NCBI GenBank assembly: GCA_033675545.1
Contig: JAWDGP010003382.1
Span: forward strand, 48,501-112,500
Direction: 5' to 3'
From: Elysia crispata
Lineage: Eukaryota > Mollusca > Gastropoda > Plakobranchidae
Length of the DNA: 64,000 nt
Positions 13,501 through 25,027 of the stretch are shown in pieces. The notes beneath the pieces were generated by a model. The model was given only the letters and a program-made list of their open reading frames with translations, did no database searches and was not told the DNA's origin. Within the stretch, counting starts at the first letter, position 1. Each line of letters starts with the position of its first letter. The position numbers were made by a program, and so were the translations under genes.

Positions 13501-15391
13501 CTGAGTGCATAATTCTGCTTAAAGCATTATAAATATCATTTTAACCAATAGGAATCAAGAAAGTATGAAGACACTTCTATAAATATTTGTAAAAAAAAAT
13601 TGTATGAATTTTATATTAGATTTTTTTTCTTTCATTTGTTTTCATCATTTGTAATAATTAAAAAAAAGCAACCTTTATGACTGAATCTTCAGCATGTTTA
13701 GAGACAAAGATTACAAAATAAGGTTAAATTTGATTAAACTGTTTGCTACTGATCATTTACAAAAAGGTGACCTTACATCTTCTTTATTATACCAAACAAT
13801 TCATTGATGCTTCTTCAAACTAGTGGGAAGAATATTGCTACCATCAACTTAATGATGCCTGAGAAAGTGTTACCTCAAATTCTTTAACAAAGTTCTGGTT
13901 GAGCCCTTGGAGAGCAGCTTTATGATTGAAGAGGCGGCAGTAAATGTCTGTTACATCTAGTATAAATGAAGAGGAAACAAAAAAATGATAAAACAATGAG
14001 TAAAATTAATGCTAAAAGTTCATTGTTTTCAATGAAGTGAAATGCATGCACAAAATAATGAATGTAATACAGCAAAAAAGAACTTAGTGAAGTTTATAAT
14101 GGACTTTGGTACCTTACAAAGTATAGCAAAATCCTATATCTTTACACTCTTTTAGAAGATCCTTTTATAATTTAAGACGCTTGCGCAAAAGCTCATCAGC
14201 TTGCCAAAGATCTTCATCTTAATTTTGTCATGTATAAAATTGTATAAGGTCAAAGATTTCACTCCTTCTAAAAGCAATCAATTTCCTGAAAAGAAAAAAC
14301 TGCAAGGCCTGTACAGTTCAAGCAATTTCTCTTTGTCTTTTGCTGCAATAGCTTAGTAAATTTCAAATGGCAATCAATACTTTCTGAGATAAAAAGAAAA
14401 GCAATATTAGTTTACAACTACATGTTATTTGATTGTGATAAAAAATTATATTGCAAATGCAACGAATCTTGATGAATTCTTAATAAATCAAAGGGGGTAA
14501 AAACTGCTAAACTTTAAATAATTCCATTTTGTTCATATAAGATTAAAGATGTGAAACATGTACATCCTTTCAACTATTTAAAGGGAGGAAAAGCAATCAT
14601 AGAACTTAGCTAATGCTATAATTTCTTTTTTAATTGAAATTTTCATTGCAGTCAAGACTAAAATTTTAAACTATGTTTCTGATAAAAGCTCTTTAACTCA
14701 GGTTATGTGCGTGTACTGATAAAACGACCAGCTGCCCTGTTATGTGTACTAATGCAATTGCTGTTTCAATAGAGCCACACACATTTAAGTACAACATGCT
14801 GTGTAATGGTCATTTTAAAATATTACGCTATAGGGGCAAGACTGCCCCATACAGAGGAAATTCTTCAATTCCTACCAGCTTAAGAGCCATGTTTTCTAAA
14901 CAAAAAGTAACTAAGAATGAAAATGCAGTTTATTTGAAGCATTTAGGTCTACAAAGAGTCAAGTTACACTGTGTGGTTGAATCTGCGACATGCTTAGGAA
15001 ATTGTGATCTGGATATGGACTTCCAGGCGTGAGATTAAGATCTTCTTTTCTTGTTACTGATTTGTGAGGTACATTGTTGCTATTTTTTTATATTAATGCT
15101 AAGACAGAAATCTCATCAAATTCTAAGTCAGCCTAAAATTTCTAAGTCTCCAAAATTTGAACAATACCAAATAAAGTATGGTTTTGTATAATGATAAACT
15201 AGCCAATCAATGCAATCTAGATCGAAGCTGAGTCTCAGGGTGAGGCAATGGAACCTTAAAATTTAAATAGAATTTAAACTATGGGCGACCCTACGACTGA
15301 AAACAGAATCTAAATCAAGATCTAGGCCTACTTCATCCTCGATGAAAATAAAAAGTGGCACCTTACCTTTGAAAACGTGTTCACATGTCAT
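10542..15391 (-). CDS. BLOC1S5: BLOC-1 complex subunit 5 (Muted)
   Basis: Small coiled-coil subunit of BLOC-1, the cytosolic complex that sorts cargo to lysosome-related organelles. Minus-strand exons in order: 15391-15367 (ATG at 15391), 13956-13874, 12795-12672, 11938-11883 and 10727-10542 (TAA at 10544-10542). All junctions are GT/AG and the phases add up to 157 residues; human Muted is 187. The second exon gives DIYCRLFNHKAALQG and VKEFE, matching the human DLGEIHSRLLDHRPVIQG and FVKEFE. The last exon gives RRLQEWKDF and the YADLEEKL end, matching the human QWDNF and YAEMEKDL. The 56-bp fourth exon (VEKASKSCQRILQDEADKK) is too short to stand out as an open frame but is required to keep phase. 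The start is the least certain part: the first coding exon supplies only 8 residues, and human has about 30 more. Introns hold a 32-bp minisatellite (last intron) and otherwise AT-rich sequence. Confidence 0.88.
11328..11519. repeat. Six-copy 32-bp minisatellite in BLOC1S5 last intron
   Basis: Six head-to-tail copies of a 32-bp unit starting GCTGTGTTTCTATGGAAGC, at 11328, 11360, 11392, 11424, 11456 and 11488. Only two variants are visible: copy 3 has GCTGAG, and copy 5 has GGAAAC for GGAAGC. The near identity suggests recent expansion and probable length polymorphism. It lies in the intron between exons 11938-11883 and 10727-10542. Confidence 0.95.
13957..15366 (-). other. First intron of BLOC1S5, no further gene seen
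   Basis: AT-rich intron. A plus-strand frame of 96 codons (14742-15032) has no recognisable family, no splice context and no repeat structure, and I do not consider it a gene. Nothing else is supported here. Confidence 0.5.
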
Positions 15392-15879
15392 GATTGCCAC
15401 ATGAACAATGTTTGTTCTAGAAAAGTGTTTTGTCTCAAAATCTGCGAAATTAACAGCAGTGTCTAGGCCTACAGATCAAAATCTCGATCTGGGTAGGGTT
15501 CTTGACTCTAGATAATAGATCAGTGCATCATATAAACAGAGTAACCTTATTTTCTCTGTGATATTTTATTTTTGTCCTTCCCGAAGCCTTAAAATCAAAT
15601 ACAAATGTCAACTTTTATAGCTTTCGAGAGCCCCTCAGCACATCTCAATAGGTAAGCAAAATAAATAATATAATCGGTTGTTGATTACACTTTGTCCAAG
15701 ATCGATCACGAGACTGCAGAGTTCCCGTCCTTGAATGGTTTTCCCGAAACGGAAATTCCCCCAACGAAAGTGTATTTTTTTTTTCAACGGTCTTGAGAAC
15801 ATTATAGTACATGAAGTCTGTAGATTAATAGACGATATCCCTGATAAATTTCATTTTCAACGACAGTTACCGCAAAATA

Positions 15880-16114
15880 ACTATGGTGCAGAGATCCATT
15901 CTTAATGGCACATTATTTTGTAAACACGAAGACATAAAAACAAACAATGGAATCATCATAACTCTCCAGAAGACAGGAAAACCAAAGGGTCCTGTAACAC
16001 ACCATTCTTCATCCCATGATTTTATTCAACGCAAAATGGAAGGTGCTGAAGTTGTTAGTGCCAAAGGAATAGGACGCAAATTAGACGCTTATCAAGGCCC
16101 AAGTCAAAAGTGTT

Positions 16115-16196
<82 letters not shown>

Positions 16197-16740
16197 TCAT
16201 AATTATAGTCCTTTCGATACCATAAACAGACACTTCGACATACTTATAGACATCATAAAAGAAGACAAACGACGCAAGATTAGATACCACCTCAGCAACA
16301 CAAACCTCTCAATGAAAGTGAGAAACGGACCAAAAAACTAAAACATTCACTTCAAATTGTCGAGCACCGGAGAGCCTTGGTGCTCACGAGCCTTAGAGTG
16401 TACCACGCTCTAGTGAACGCTGTGCTTTTGTACAGTTGTGGCACCTGGGCCCTCACAACATAAGATCACACACTTAACACCTTACACTGTAGGTAAACCA
16501 ACTTAGAAGGGTCCCTAATATCAAATGTCCAACATCAATCAGCAACAAGTCTTTCTACAATAAGTAAGGTGAAGTACCAATCAGCCTCACTATACAGCAT
16601 ACTATTTGAAGCTAGGTGAAGACTTGTCGGGCACATCTTTAAGACAAGACTTCAATACACTCTAAAAAAAATGATACGATATTTCAAATACGAAGCCATG
16701 AAAAGAAAAGGTAGCCCCAAAACATCTATTGTATCCACTC
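15880..16740 (+). mobile_element. Decayed non-LTR retrotransposon (jockey/CR1-like RT) remnant
   Basis: Fragments of a reverse transcriptase read on the plus strand. The first part (15883-16110) contains GIIITLQKTGKPKGP and IGRKLDAYQGPSQ, which resemble the finger region of LINE reverse transcriptases (LxKPGKPKGP, then RIxxKLDxYxxPSQ). After an AT microsatellite, the region 16350-16470 reads RALVLTSLRVYHALVNAVLL followed by YSCGTWALT, the usual C-terminal block of these polymerases. Near 16620 there is a VGHI motif, and near 16700 GSPKTSIVSTL, like the RGRPRTTIVTTL end. Stops and frame changes separate the pieces and the catalytic YxDD block is absent, so the copy is dead. It lies upstream of BLOC1S5 and could have brought sequence into that promoter region. 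Confidence 0.7.
16119..16196. repeat. (AT)n microsatellite with CA tail
   Basis: Uninterrupted AT dinucleotides from 16119 to 16187, then CA units to 16196. It sits inside the reverse transcriptase remnant and occupies the place of its central domain. Confidence 0.95.
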
Positions 16741-16807
16741 TCAGAAAAAAAAACTCTCTGTGATTAATAATGCAAGCATTTCAGACATCTTTGCCTTGGT
16801 TTTTGGA

Positions 16808-16837
16808 GGGGAAAAAGGTGGGGTGTTGTGGGGTGGG
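16808..16837 (+). other. Predicted G-quadruplex motif
   Basis: Four G runs on the plus strand: 16808-16811, 16820-16823, 16830-16833 and 16835-16837, with loops of 8, 6 and 1 bases. In a strongly AT-rich neighbourhood this satisfies the usual quadruplex pattern. Folding is predicted, not shown. Confidence 0.6.
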
Positions 16838-16859
16838 TAGCCCTCTCGGCGAACGGGCG

Positions 16860-18990
16860 TTAATTATTTAACTGCACAAGAACACTATAATACATATTGT
16901 GAACATAACAATGCGATCATGGGTGGCTTTATCACAACCTCGAGGTGGTTTTGATTCCTGTTTCTTGATTTTAGTGCTAAATTCAGTTATTCGCACGCGC
17001 TCATAAAAATATTTGGAATTTTTTACTTGTTTCTGTGTTCACTTTACCGCCAGAATTAAACAATCAAAAACATAAAGTTAAGTTTAGATTTTGTGCTGCA
17101 TAATTATTGAATTAAAGCCATTCAATATTTTTCTGCCCCATTCTCTGCCTACTAGATGCTTTGCCATGATTACGGTGATAAGCCGTATCTAGTACTCAAA
17201 GTAAGATCTATATATCTAGATGCTAGATATGGTCGCAATGTAGAATTAGAAATAACCTTTACAAAAATGTTTTCCGTTGAAAGAGAATCAGATTTTGAGG
17301 TCTTTTTTTCAAATTTATTAGGAATGTGAATGCCGAAATGCTAGGCCCTGGTGCTAGATTACTTTTATCGTGAATTCCTCGTAGTCGTAATGGCACCTTA
17401 CGTGACGTTGGGTCAGTGCATATTTTTTTCGCATGTGGTGACTGGTAAAAATTTTTTTTTCATTTGAGTTTTGACTTTGCGCTACTGTGAGAAATTGCAT
17501 TAGCGTCAATGCATTTGAACGGGCTAGGCTCCTCAGTGTAGGGTTTGCCAACAAGGTTACCACTCTGATTCAAGTAATAGCTAAACTTTTGTTCAGGTTT
17601 CAAGTATTTTTTAAGAGAGGGTAACAACACTTTCTTTATCTAATCACATTCACTAATTTAATCGTCGGAGAGTTGTTTTATGTTTCAGATATACCGGCCA
17701 TAAAACGGCAACGGTGCAAGAGTGTTTTATATAGTTATTTTATTGTACTTTTTGTCTTACCATTTGTTTGTTTTGTTAGTTGTTTGATAGAGCCAATTAA
17801 AAGAAAAATTAGTGCAACATTTTCATTTACTATACAATACATCTTTAGATTTATTATTCTGTAGCTTGCAATGCAAGCTTACCCAATGCTGGCACTGAAT
17901 CAGTGAATTACTCCTTCAAGCAAGTAACATCTTAAATTGACAGATTCTTTTAACTATATTTCCACTTCTCATTAAATCGTGTATAGTTTAACTTAATCTG
18001 TTCAGCTTTTCGATTGGGAAACATCCTGACATGAAAAAGTGACTGAGAGTGAGATCAAGCAATTTGAAGTGTAATATGTATTTGACTAGCGTTATCAAGT
18101 GTTTGGATCTGAACTAACTTTGAAAAATTTCCATAAATTATATTTGCTATTTTGCTCAGGACTTAGATCCCAGGGCAATTTGTTTAAAGCATATCATAGC
18201 AGCAGCAGCAATTAACCCCTCAGCCTTTCTCTCACTTCAAAATTGATTTTTTACTAAAGCAAAAAAAAAAAAAATAGGATTTCAATTCTTTAATAACAAA
18301 AATAATCTTAGCAAAATCTTTATAAGGTTACAGTATAGTGTGAAAAGAAAACATAATCTTTAGCAGGACTTAATGAAAAACACTCGATATGAGATCTTTT
18401 GGAAGCAAAATAATCTTAGTCATTGCAATATTGGTTCAAATAAATTAGAGGATTGATATTTTTACTAGAAGTTTGATCAATAAACATTATTAATATCATT
18501 AATCCATGATCCACATCCTTAGTTAATGGTTGATTTGCTAATTTGATTAAGATTGGCCTTTTCACATCTTTACTGGTAGTGGTAAGATTGTTTACCATTT
18601 CACTGCTGAGATAAAACTTATAGTAGTAATAAAATTGCGACAAAAGAAATAAAAAAAACAAAACAGAACAACAACAAAATACAACAACTAAACAAGCAAC
18701 AAACTAATAAAACTTTTGAATTTATCAAGAGAAGTAAAAACACCTATGACTAACTACGCCAATGGTATTTGACTGTTATTAACCTTTGGCGACTTCATTA
18801 TCATTCAAACTCGTAGACGATTAATCCGAATTTCAGCACGCAAATTCCCTATCAAGTGGTGAATTTTTCTAATGGACTAACCTAACCATTATTTAAAAAA
18901 ACAATAAAATACAGATTTTTGCCTGCTCAAGAAATATTGTGAGGGGAACCATTAAAAAGGAGCATGTTGTTGTAGCCCTAGTCATGAAAT

Positions 18991-19021
<31 letters not shown>

Positions 19022-20360
19022 TGAGATACAGTGCCTGATAAAATGGTAATTCATTATTACAAATATTATGGTGAATTGTAACAAATAAAAAGGAAACAAT
19101 AATGATAGAAAAGGAACTATTTATTTTCTATAATATTCATGTTTTTTGTTGTTTTTTTCATGAAATGACAAAACCTAAGTAATATTATTGCTAAAACTGT
19201 TTTTCTACCCAAAAGAATGCAAATCTCTAAAGTAGATACAAATCTTCTTACCCATAAATTTCTGCAGAAGAAAACAGGAATGGGATTTCCTTTAATAAAG
19301 ATAAAGATATGGAAACAAGGCCAATATAATTCTCATCTTTACATATCACATATACACAAATCAAATCAAGGGAAGAAAAATTATTTTTTTTTGCACAGCA
19401 CAGAGTTAAGGTGTAAAGACAATGAGATCAAAGTAGAAATCTAAAAAAGAATGCATATTTGTTTTTCATCATTAATGCAGAATGCATTGTAATTGCATTT
19501 ATTATTTTCATTCATGCTTTTTCACACCCTCTTCCCCTCCCCCCCCCCCCCCCACACCCAAATTTATTTAATTCACTCTTAAATAGTTAAATCTATTTGA
19601 CAATGAAACCTTCATCATAAAAAAAAGCCAATTAAAAATCAAAGATCACATTAAAACTGCAATTTACATCAAAATAATATTTATCATAGCCTAAAAATTT
19701 GCTTGATATTGCACATTTTCATAAACAAGCAAATAAAAAAGAAATTCCAAATGGTGTGAAATATTATTATGAAATATTTCATAACCAGGATTAAAAGCAG
19801 TAGGATAGTCTGAGAAATTTTACTCCTTCATTCTCCTTCCCTCACCTTCCATACAAAGTTTACCATCCTCTACCGTCTACCTTTGTACTCATTGATGCTC
19901 CCTTCTATAGCTCTATCCATCTCCCTCCACCCAGGTCAAACATTAGCTTTTCCCTACCATCCTTCTTCCATTCTTCACCATTCTTTTCTTCCCATCCTCA
20001 ATTATCTATTTTTGTCTTTATCCATTACCTTTCAGCTACCTCTTCTTTCATTCACCATTTTTTTAACCCCCAACCCCCTTGATCTATTATTATAAACCCT
20101 CAAATTCTACCCTCTATCTTTTGCTGATCATATTTTCGTTTTGTTTGATGACATCATTCTTTGCTTCACACCTCCTTCATTGTTGAAATTTATTGTATTT
20201 CTCTCTGTTCCAGAGAGAATGCATGGGGAATCAGGATCAAGAACCACAGTTTGATTTGTCAGAATTGCGTCCACATTAATAATGCAGCATCCCTGGCATG
20301 GTGGATGCTGTTGTAAACTCATTCTTCATAAGCAGCAACATGTGCCCGGGCCTGTCGAGA
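16860..20360. other. Intergenic region, no gene seen
   Basis: AT-rich sequence between the retrotransposon remnant and the GABBR1 relic. It holds a (TC)n tract at 18995-19020, a C15 run at 19539-19553 and pyrimidine-rich stretches at 19830-20080. A 64-codon minus frame at 20128-20322 directly follows the last GABBR1-like coiled-coil piece in transcription order, but I could not match it to the receptor tail. Confidence 0.5.
18995..19020. repeat. (TC)13 microsatellite
   Basis: Thirteen uninterrupted TC units. Short and isolated. Confidence 0.9.
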
Positions 20361-20363
20361 GAG

Positions 20364-23300
20364 TTATGCTTTTGGTGGTTGAGTTATATGTATGCAAATT
20401 TTCTGTTTCTCCTGCAGCTTGTGGTTTAGTTCTTTCACTCGATCTTCCACCTGAAAAAGATTAACAAGTGGACTGTTCTTATGAGCAAATATGAGGAGGG
20501 AAAAATAAACTAGAGTTCTTTGATTTTTTCCACAATATCATTTAGTAAAAAATCAAATGCTGTGAGTTTTGCAATAAATAAGGGTGAAAGAGGAAGTGTT
20601 ACTGCATAATTTTATCAGTTCTTCAACCTCTATCAGGTAAAAATTTCAAAGTAAATTCAATTACAGATTCTATTGATCCCCATAAGGATTAAGACGGGGT
20701 GGTTGTAAGAAATTTGACCTAATCTCTGCATAGAAACCTAAACCCTTAGAAAGGCTGTCAAGTGAAATGCTTGCTTAGCTTTAGGATCTAAAAAAGTAAA
20801 ACACAGAATATCTTTCATTTGTAAAATGTGTTCCTTGTTTTTCTGGAATTCTTAATTGGAAATGCACAAGAGAAGAGAAATGCAGTTTTATTTAAGTTTG
20901 TACTTGTGCCTGACACGGACCTCAGCTATTTGCTTTTTGAGCTGTTCATTCTACTTAAGCATCTTTCGGTGTCGCTCCTCTTCTTCCCAACTGACCAGGA
21001 AATCAGTCAGACTCTTTACCCCCTGGCCATCTTACTGTGGATGTTGTAAAACTTTTTTGATCTGAACAGAAAGAAGGCATTTCTTGTGTGCAAATGTTAC
21101 AGAAACTGATACACAATGAAACCATCTTGAAGTCAACATTATTTTTTCTTCTTTGTTTGAGTAACTAATTTTCTGATAAAGTCAACGGATTGGGGACATT
21201 TTTGCCTAATGTCAACATCTCCTGGTGGATAGGAAAAGGTGAAACCCATAAAAGCGGGCTGCATAGGGATGCGTGGGCAGGATAGAGCTCTTTGTTTGTA
21301 AACCCAATACAGTCAGTAAGTCACTGAGTATTAATAGCATGCCCAGGCCTAGCTAAGTGAGTGTGGTCTTCCGCTGTTGGTGACAATAACAAAGAAGGGT
21401 GCGAAGGGCATGGGAGGGATGGAGGCTGGGTCTGACTAGATTTAGACATAACTTACTGTTAGCTTGCATCATTTGTGGCAAACAGTTCGTTGTTTTCTCC
21501 CCGTTGCCACAACACCAACAGTGCAAGACCACACTAACTTAGCTAGGCATTGGCATGCTATGAATACTTAGAGACAACGAGAAAGATAGCCATGGATTAA
21601 GAGGAAGTTAAGGTCTAAAATTCTAAGCGAAAGAGAATACAAAGATATTGTTTTAATGAGGGTGGGACGCTAGACAAAGAGAGAGAGAGAGAGAGACAGA
21701 GAGAAAGAGAGACGCATTATTGTAATGATTAAAGAAGAAAAACATTAATAAATTAAACTTTAAAAAAAGGTAATAAACTTCACTTCCTCAATACTTAGCC
21801 TGGCCTGTTCATTTGGTTGAGCAATTATAAAGGGGGATAACCGATTCAAAGTTTACTGTTGGGTAGGTTCTCTCCCTGACCCTCGAAGATGATTTTTTTT
21901 TATTTCATTATAAAATTGTATCCAACAAGACCTCAGATTCAAAAGGGAAATACTGTGGGACCCGAGTATCTCGTAATATGCAAGGTTTACTGTATATGAT
22001 GAAGCATATCTTATACGTAAAACAAGCAGTAAAAAATTCAATGTAAATTGGCAATCTGGTCTGGATTTGATTTCCACATAAATGTTTTTAAATAAATGAA
22101 AACTACAAAAAAGACTAAGCATTTGCCGCCTCCATTGTTGCACCTGAATGACTCTTCCTAAACTTTAAAAAAATATTTAAAATAATTAATAAGGGTCACT
22201 GAAAATTTTTTAAAAAGATTTCTGGAAAATAATCCATTTCAAGAAGTATCAGCTTAGTTAGCTTATGGTATTTACCCAACTGCTGCTTTCTGTGACTAAG
22301 ACTGCTGGCTTTTCTATTTTATCAACAGCAACAATCCTGTGGATTCCAAGAAAACCCTTTACTTTCTATTTTATCTAATATATATGCATATAAATCGAAA
22401 GGATAGAAATTGCTTTTAGTTCCTCACCACAACATTGTAGATGCTCATGCCAACAAATTTCGGACACACTACGGATCTCGTAGGCCAGGAAGATGCTACA
22501 GATGAGCAGGATACCTTGTTGCCAAACAAAACACTTGGAGGCAGTGAACCAATCACAGATAAAAGTGTGACAACAGAGTCTGGGATTATGAACGCAGATC
22601 GTGTTGATAGAGCCTGTGCATTAGAAAGTATTGTGATCAGCACAGCTTGGATCAGTAACTGAGGCTGTTATTCTACTAGTGGATATAAAGAAAAGTTGGG
22701 TTTGAAACTACAATAGACTAGGGAGTTTTTCTGAACTGATAGGTAAAACTGATTGTATCAGTACAGTCAATCATCCATTTAAATTCATGCAAGGTCTAAA
22801 AAATTGAAATATGCATATATCAAGACATACGAATAAGGTATAAGATCTAGATACTATACATAGAAATATAAATATTTTCATGAGACATTATGAAAAAAAC
22901 AAAGACATTGGTTAAACAGATTTAAAAGCAGACAAAATTTTTCAAATATTTCTCTACCTTTCCTCTATCTCTTCCCTGTCCTTCTTCTTCCTATTATTCT
23001 CATTTTTCTTCACTATTTCGCCTCATTCCAAAGTGTTGAACTGAATTAAGATTATCTTTTTTTTTAATTCCTTTCAAATTTTATTTCAATCCATCTTATC
23101 TGATTGCTTAACTATGACCTTCACCATTTGTTTAACTGAAAATTTAATTAATCTCTCAATTAATCTGTGCCACATACTGGCCCTGAGTAAACAAATACTT
23201 TGATCTGCAAAAAAAAAACCCAGTGCAACTGGACTTACTGGTGAACTGTTCCACCGGAGTCCATACAATGTGGTCTCTTTCAGCTGTGAAAGCCACATTT

Positions 23301-25027
23301 TGCACACTCCCAAAAGTTTTAATTCATAGCACAAAAAAATGACATTGGTTGTCTCTTCACAGTCTTCAAGGTTCATCCCTCTTTTCTGCAGTCTGGTTAA
23401 GTTAAGAAAAAATCAAACAAATAGGTGTCATATTTTATTCTCATATTTTTTATAAGTTTAGCAAAGAGTGAAAATTATGTCAAGTTTCTTTCCTCAGTAT
23501 ATTTCCAATTTTTGTGCCTGAAACTGTAGCATTATTTCTTGAGGTATAAACCAAGGGCTTTGGTTAAAAGTACCTCATGAAATGTCTGATACAACATAGT
23601 CATGGTTGCTGGTGGTAGAATTACTTCGCAGCAGATTTGTTGTTTAGTTAAGCTTAGTTACGGACTTTTTCAATATTATTTCCTTTAAATTATAATTTAA
23701 GCATTAAAAAGAATTTATCTTTGTCAGATTTAAGTGTAGGTCTAATCACTAACAACATCACTCTGTTATATGATTAGGAAACATCCCTTTTGTTACAAAT
23801 ATTCTGATGTTCAAATTTGAATTTTTGACACTTTGAACTATGTGTAAAATACATCTTTTTTTCACAGACCTGTGACACATCTTCCGTCCTTAGTTCCATG
23901 CTTCATTTCTACTTTAGCGAGCAAATTACTTTAGGCTTTTGTACTAAATTACATACTTTCAAGATAAAGCTTCTAAAGTGTGTTGTGCATTGAATAAATA
24001 AGATAGTTATACTGAACTGATAAAAAAATTATTGCAATTTGTAGAAAATTTTGTGTGAAGTATGGCAAATATTTTGTGGGCAGATAATGCTAAAGTAAGG
24101 TTCATATCCAAAAAATAAATGAGTTTCAATCCTGGACAAAGACCTTTTTCTCTTCATACATACTTGGCAACTGCATTGGGGAAGGCAAAGGCCATAACCC
24201 AGACAGCATCAAAGGCCGCAGGGGCCTAGGGGTAGTCTGTGATGACGAGACTTGTGTCAGGCGTGTTGAGCATCCTATCCAGGCGCTCCTTAATCTGCTC
24301 CGTAGTCTGAAGGAGAAAATTATGGGTGGAATAATGTAGGGTTACATAGAGAGGAAGAGAGGAGGAGGAAGGGTACATAGCTGAATCATCTTTTTTTAGG
24401 CTTATCTGAAGGAATTAAAGACTCACAGCTCTGACGGTGATTTTTGAATAGCCTGTTTTATGAGAGAAAACCATGCAAGAATAATATGACACAATATCAG
24501 TAAAGAACCTCTATCTCCAATTTTTCAAAGGAGATTGATAAACTCATGCCCCATTCTCTTTGCTAAGCAAAAAAAAAAAATATTTATCCTAATGCAGTAT
24601 GATGGTTTCAAAACTTCTCCTCCACTTTCAGCCTAGCATGCCAACCTGCGTGCTTCTATGCTGTTTGAACACTTAGCATGCCTAAATCTCTTACTAAAAT
24701 ACTAAGGAAAACTTAGGGGACTGGATGGACCTTCAAAACTGAACTCTACAATTATATATCTAGATATTATCTAACAGACCTGAAGTAGAAACAATGCCTA
24801 AATCAATCTTCCAAAATGCCACCTCCTCCACTCTTCTTATAGTGCCAACTTCCGTCATGCTTGGCTCCTGGTGCAGTATGATAGACTGTGGTGAAGTGAC
24901 CCTCAAGGGCCTCCTCCAGCTGATCCACGGTATGTGACGATTGTCCTTGACCTTTTAAACAGTTGTCCGGGTACCAACCAATGATGAACCACACATACTT
25001 CTTTCCATAAAGTTTTTCCTTACACAC
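20364..25027 (-). pseudogene. Broken copy of GABA-B receptor subunit 1 gene
   Basis: GABBR1 is the ligand-binding subunit of the class C receptor for GABA. Collinear pieces on the minus strand follow the order of the protein. 25027 downward: [20 protein letters not shown] and the [14 protein letters not shown] block of the Venus-flytrap domain. 24306-24164: KERLDRML and APAAFDAVW, with TAG at 24228-24226. 23283-23239: a possible 45-bp exon before the membrane domain (weak). About 22560-22428: SIFLAYEIRSVS, then in another frame VGMSIYNVVV, so TM5 and the next loop are joined by a deletion plus frameshift. 21031-20921: EEEERHRKMLK, TAG at 20953-20951, NEQLKKQIAE. 20450-20364: EDRVKELNHKLQEKQK. 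The last two match the C-terminal coiled coil that pairs with GABBR2. Many splice sites survive (for example GTATGT at 24163). I could not find TM1-TM4, TM6 and TM7, or the N-terminus. Two in-frame stops and the frameshift argue for a relic, not a working receptor. Confidence 0.72.
21678..21711. repeat. Imperfect (GA)n tract
   Basis: About 34 bases of mostly GA units, interrupted by GACAGAGAGAAAGA. It lies inside the GABBR1 relic. Confidence 0.85.

Noticed and set aside
14742-15032. 96-codon plus frame in BLOC1S5 intron 1
   Set aside because: No family resemblance, no splice context, length compatible with chance.
20128-20322. 64-codon minus frame after the GABBR1-like coiled coil
   Set aside because: No resemblance to the receptor tail that I can see, and a stop separates it from the coiled-coil piece.
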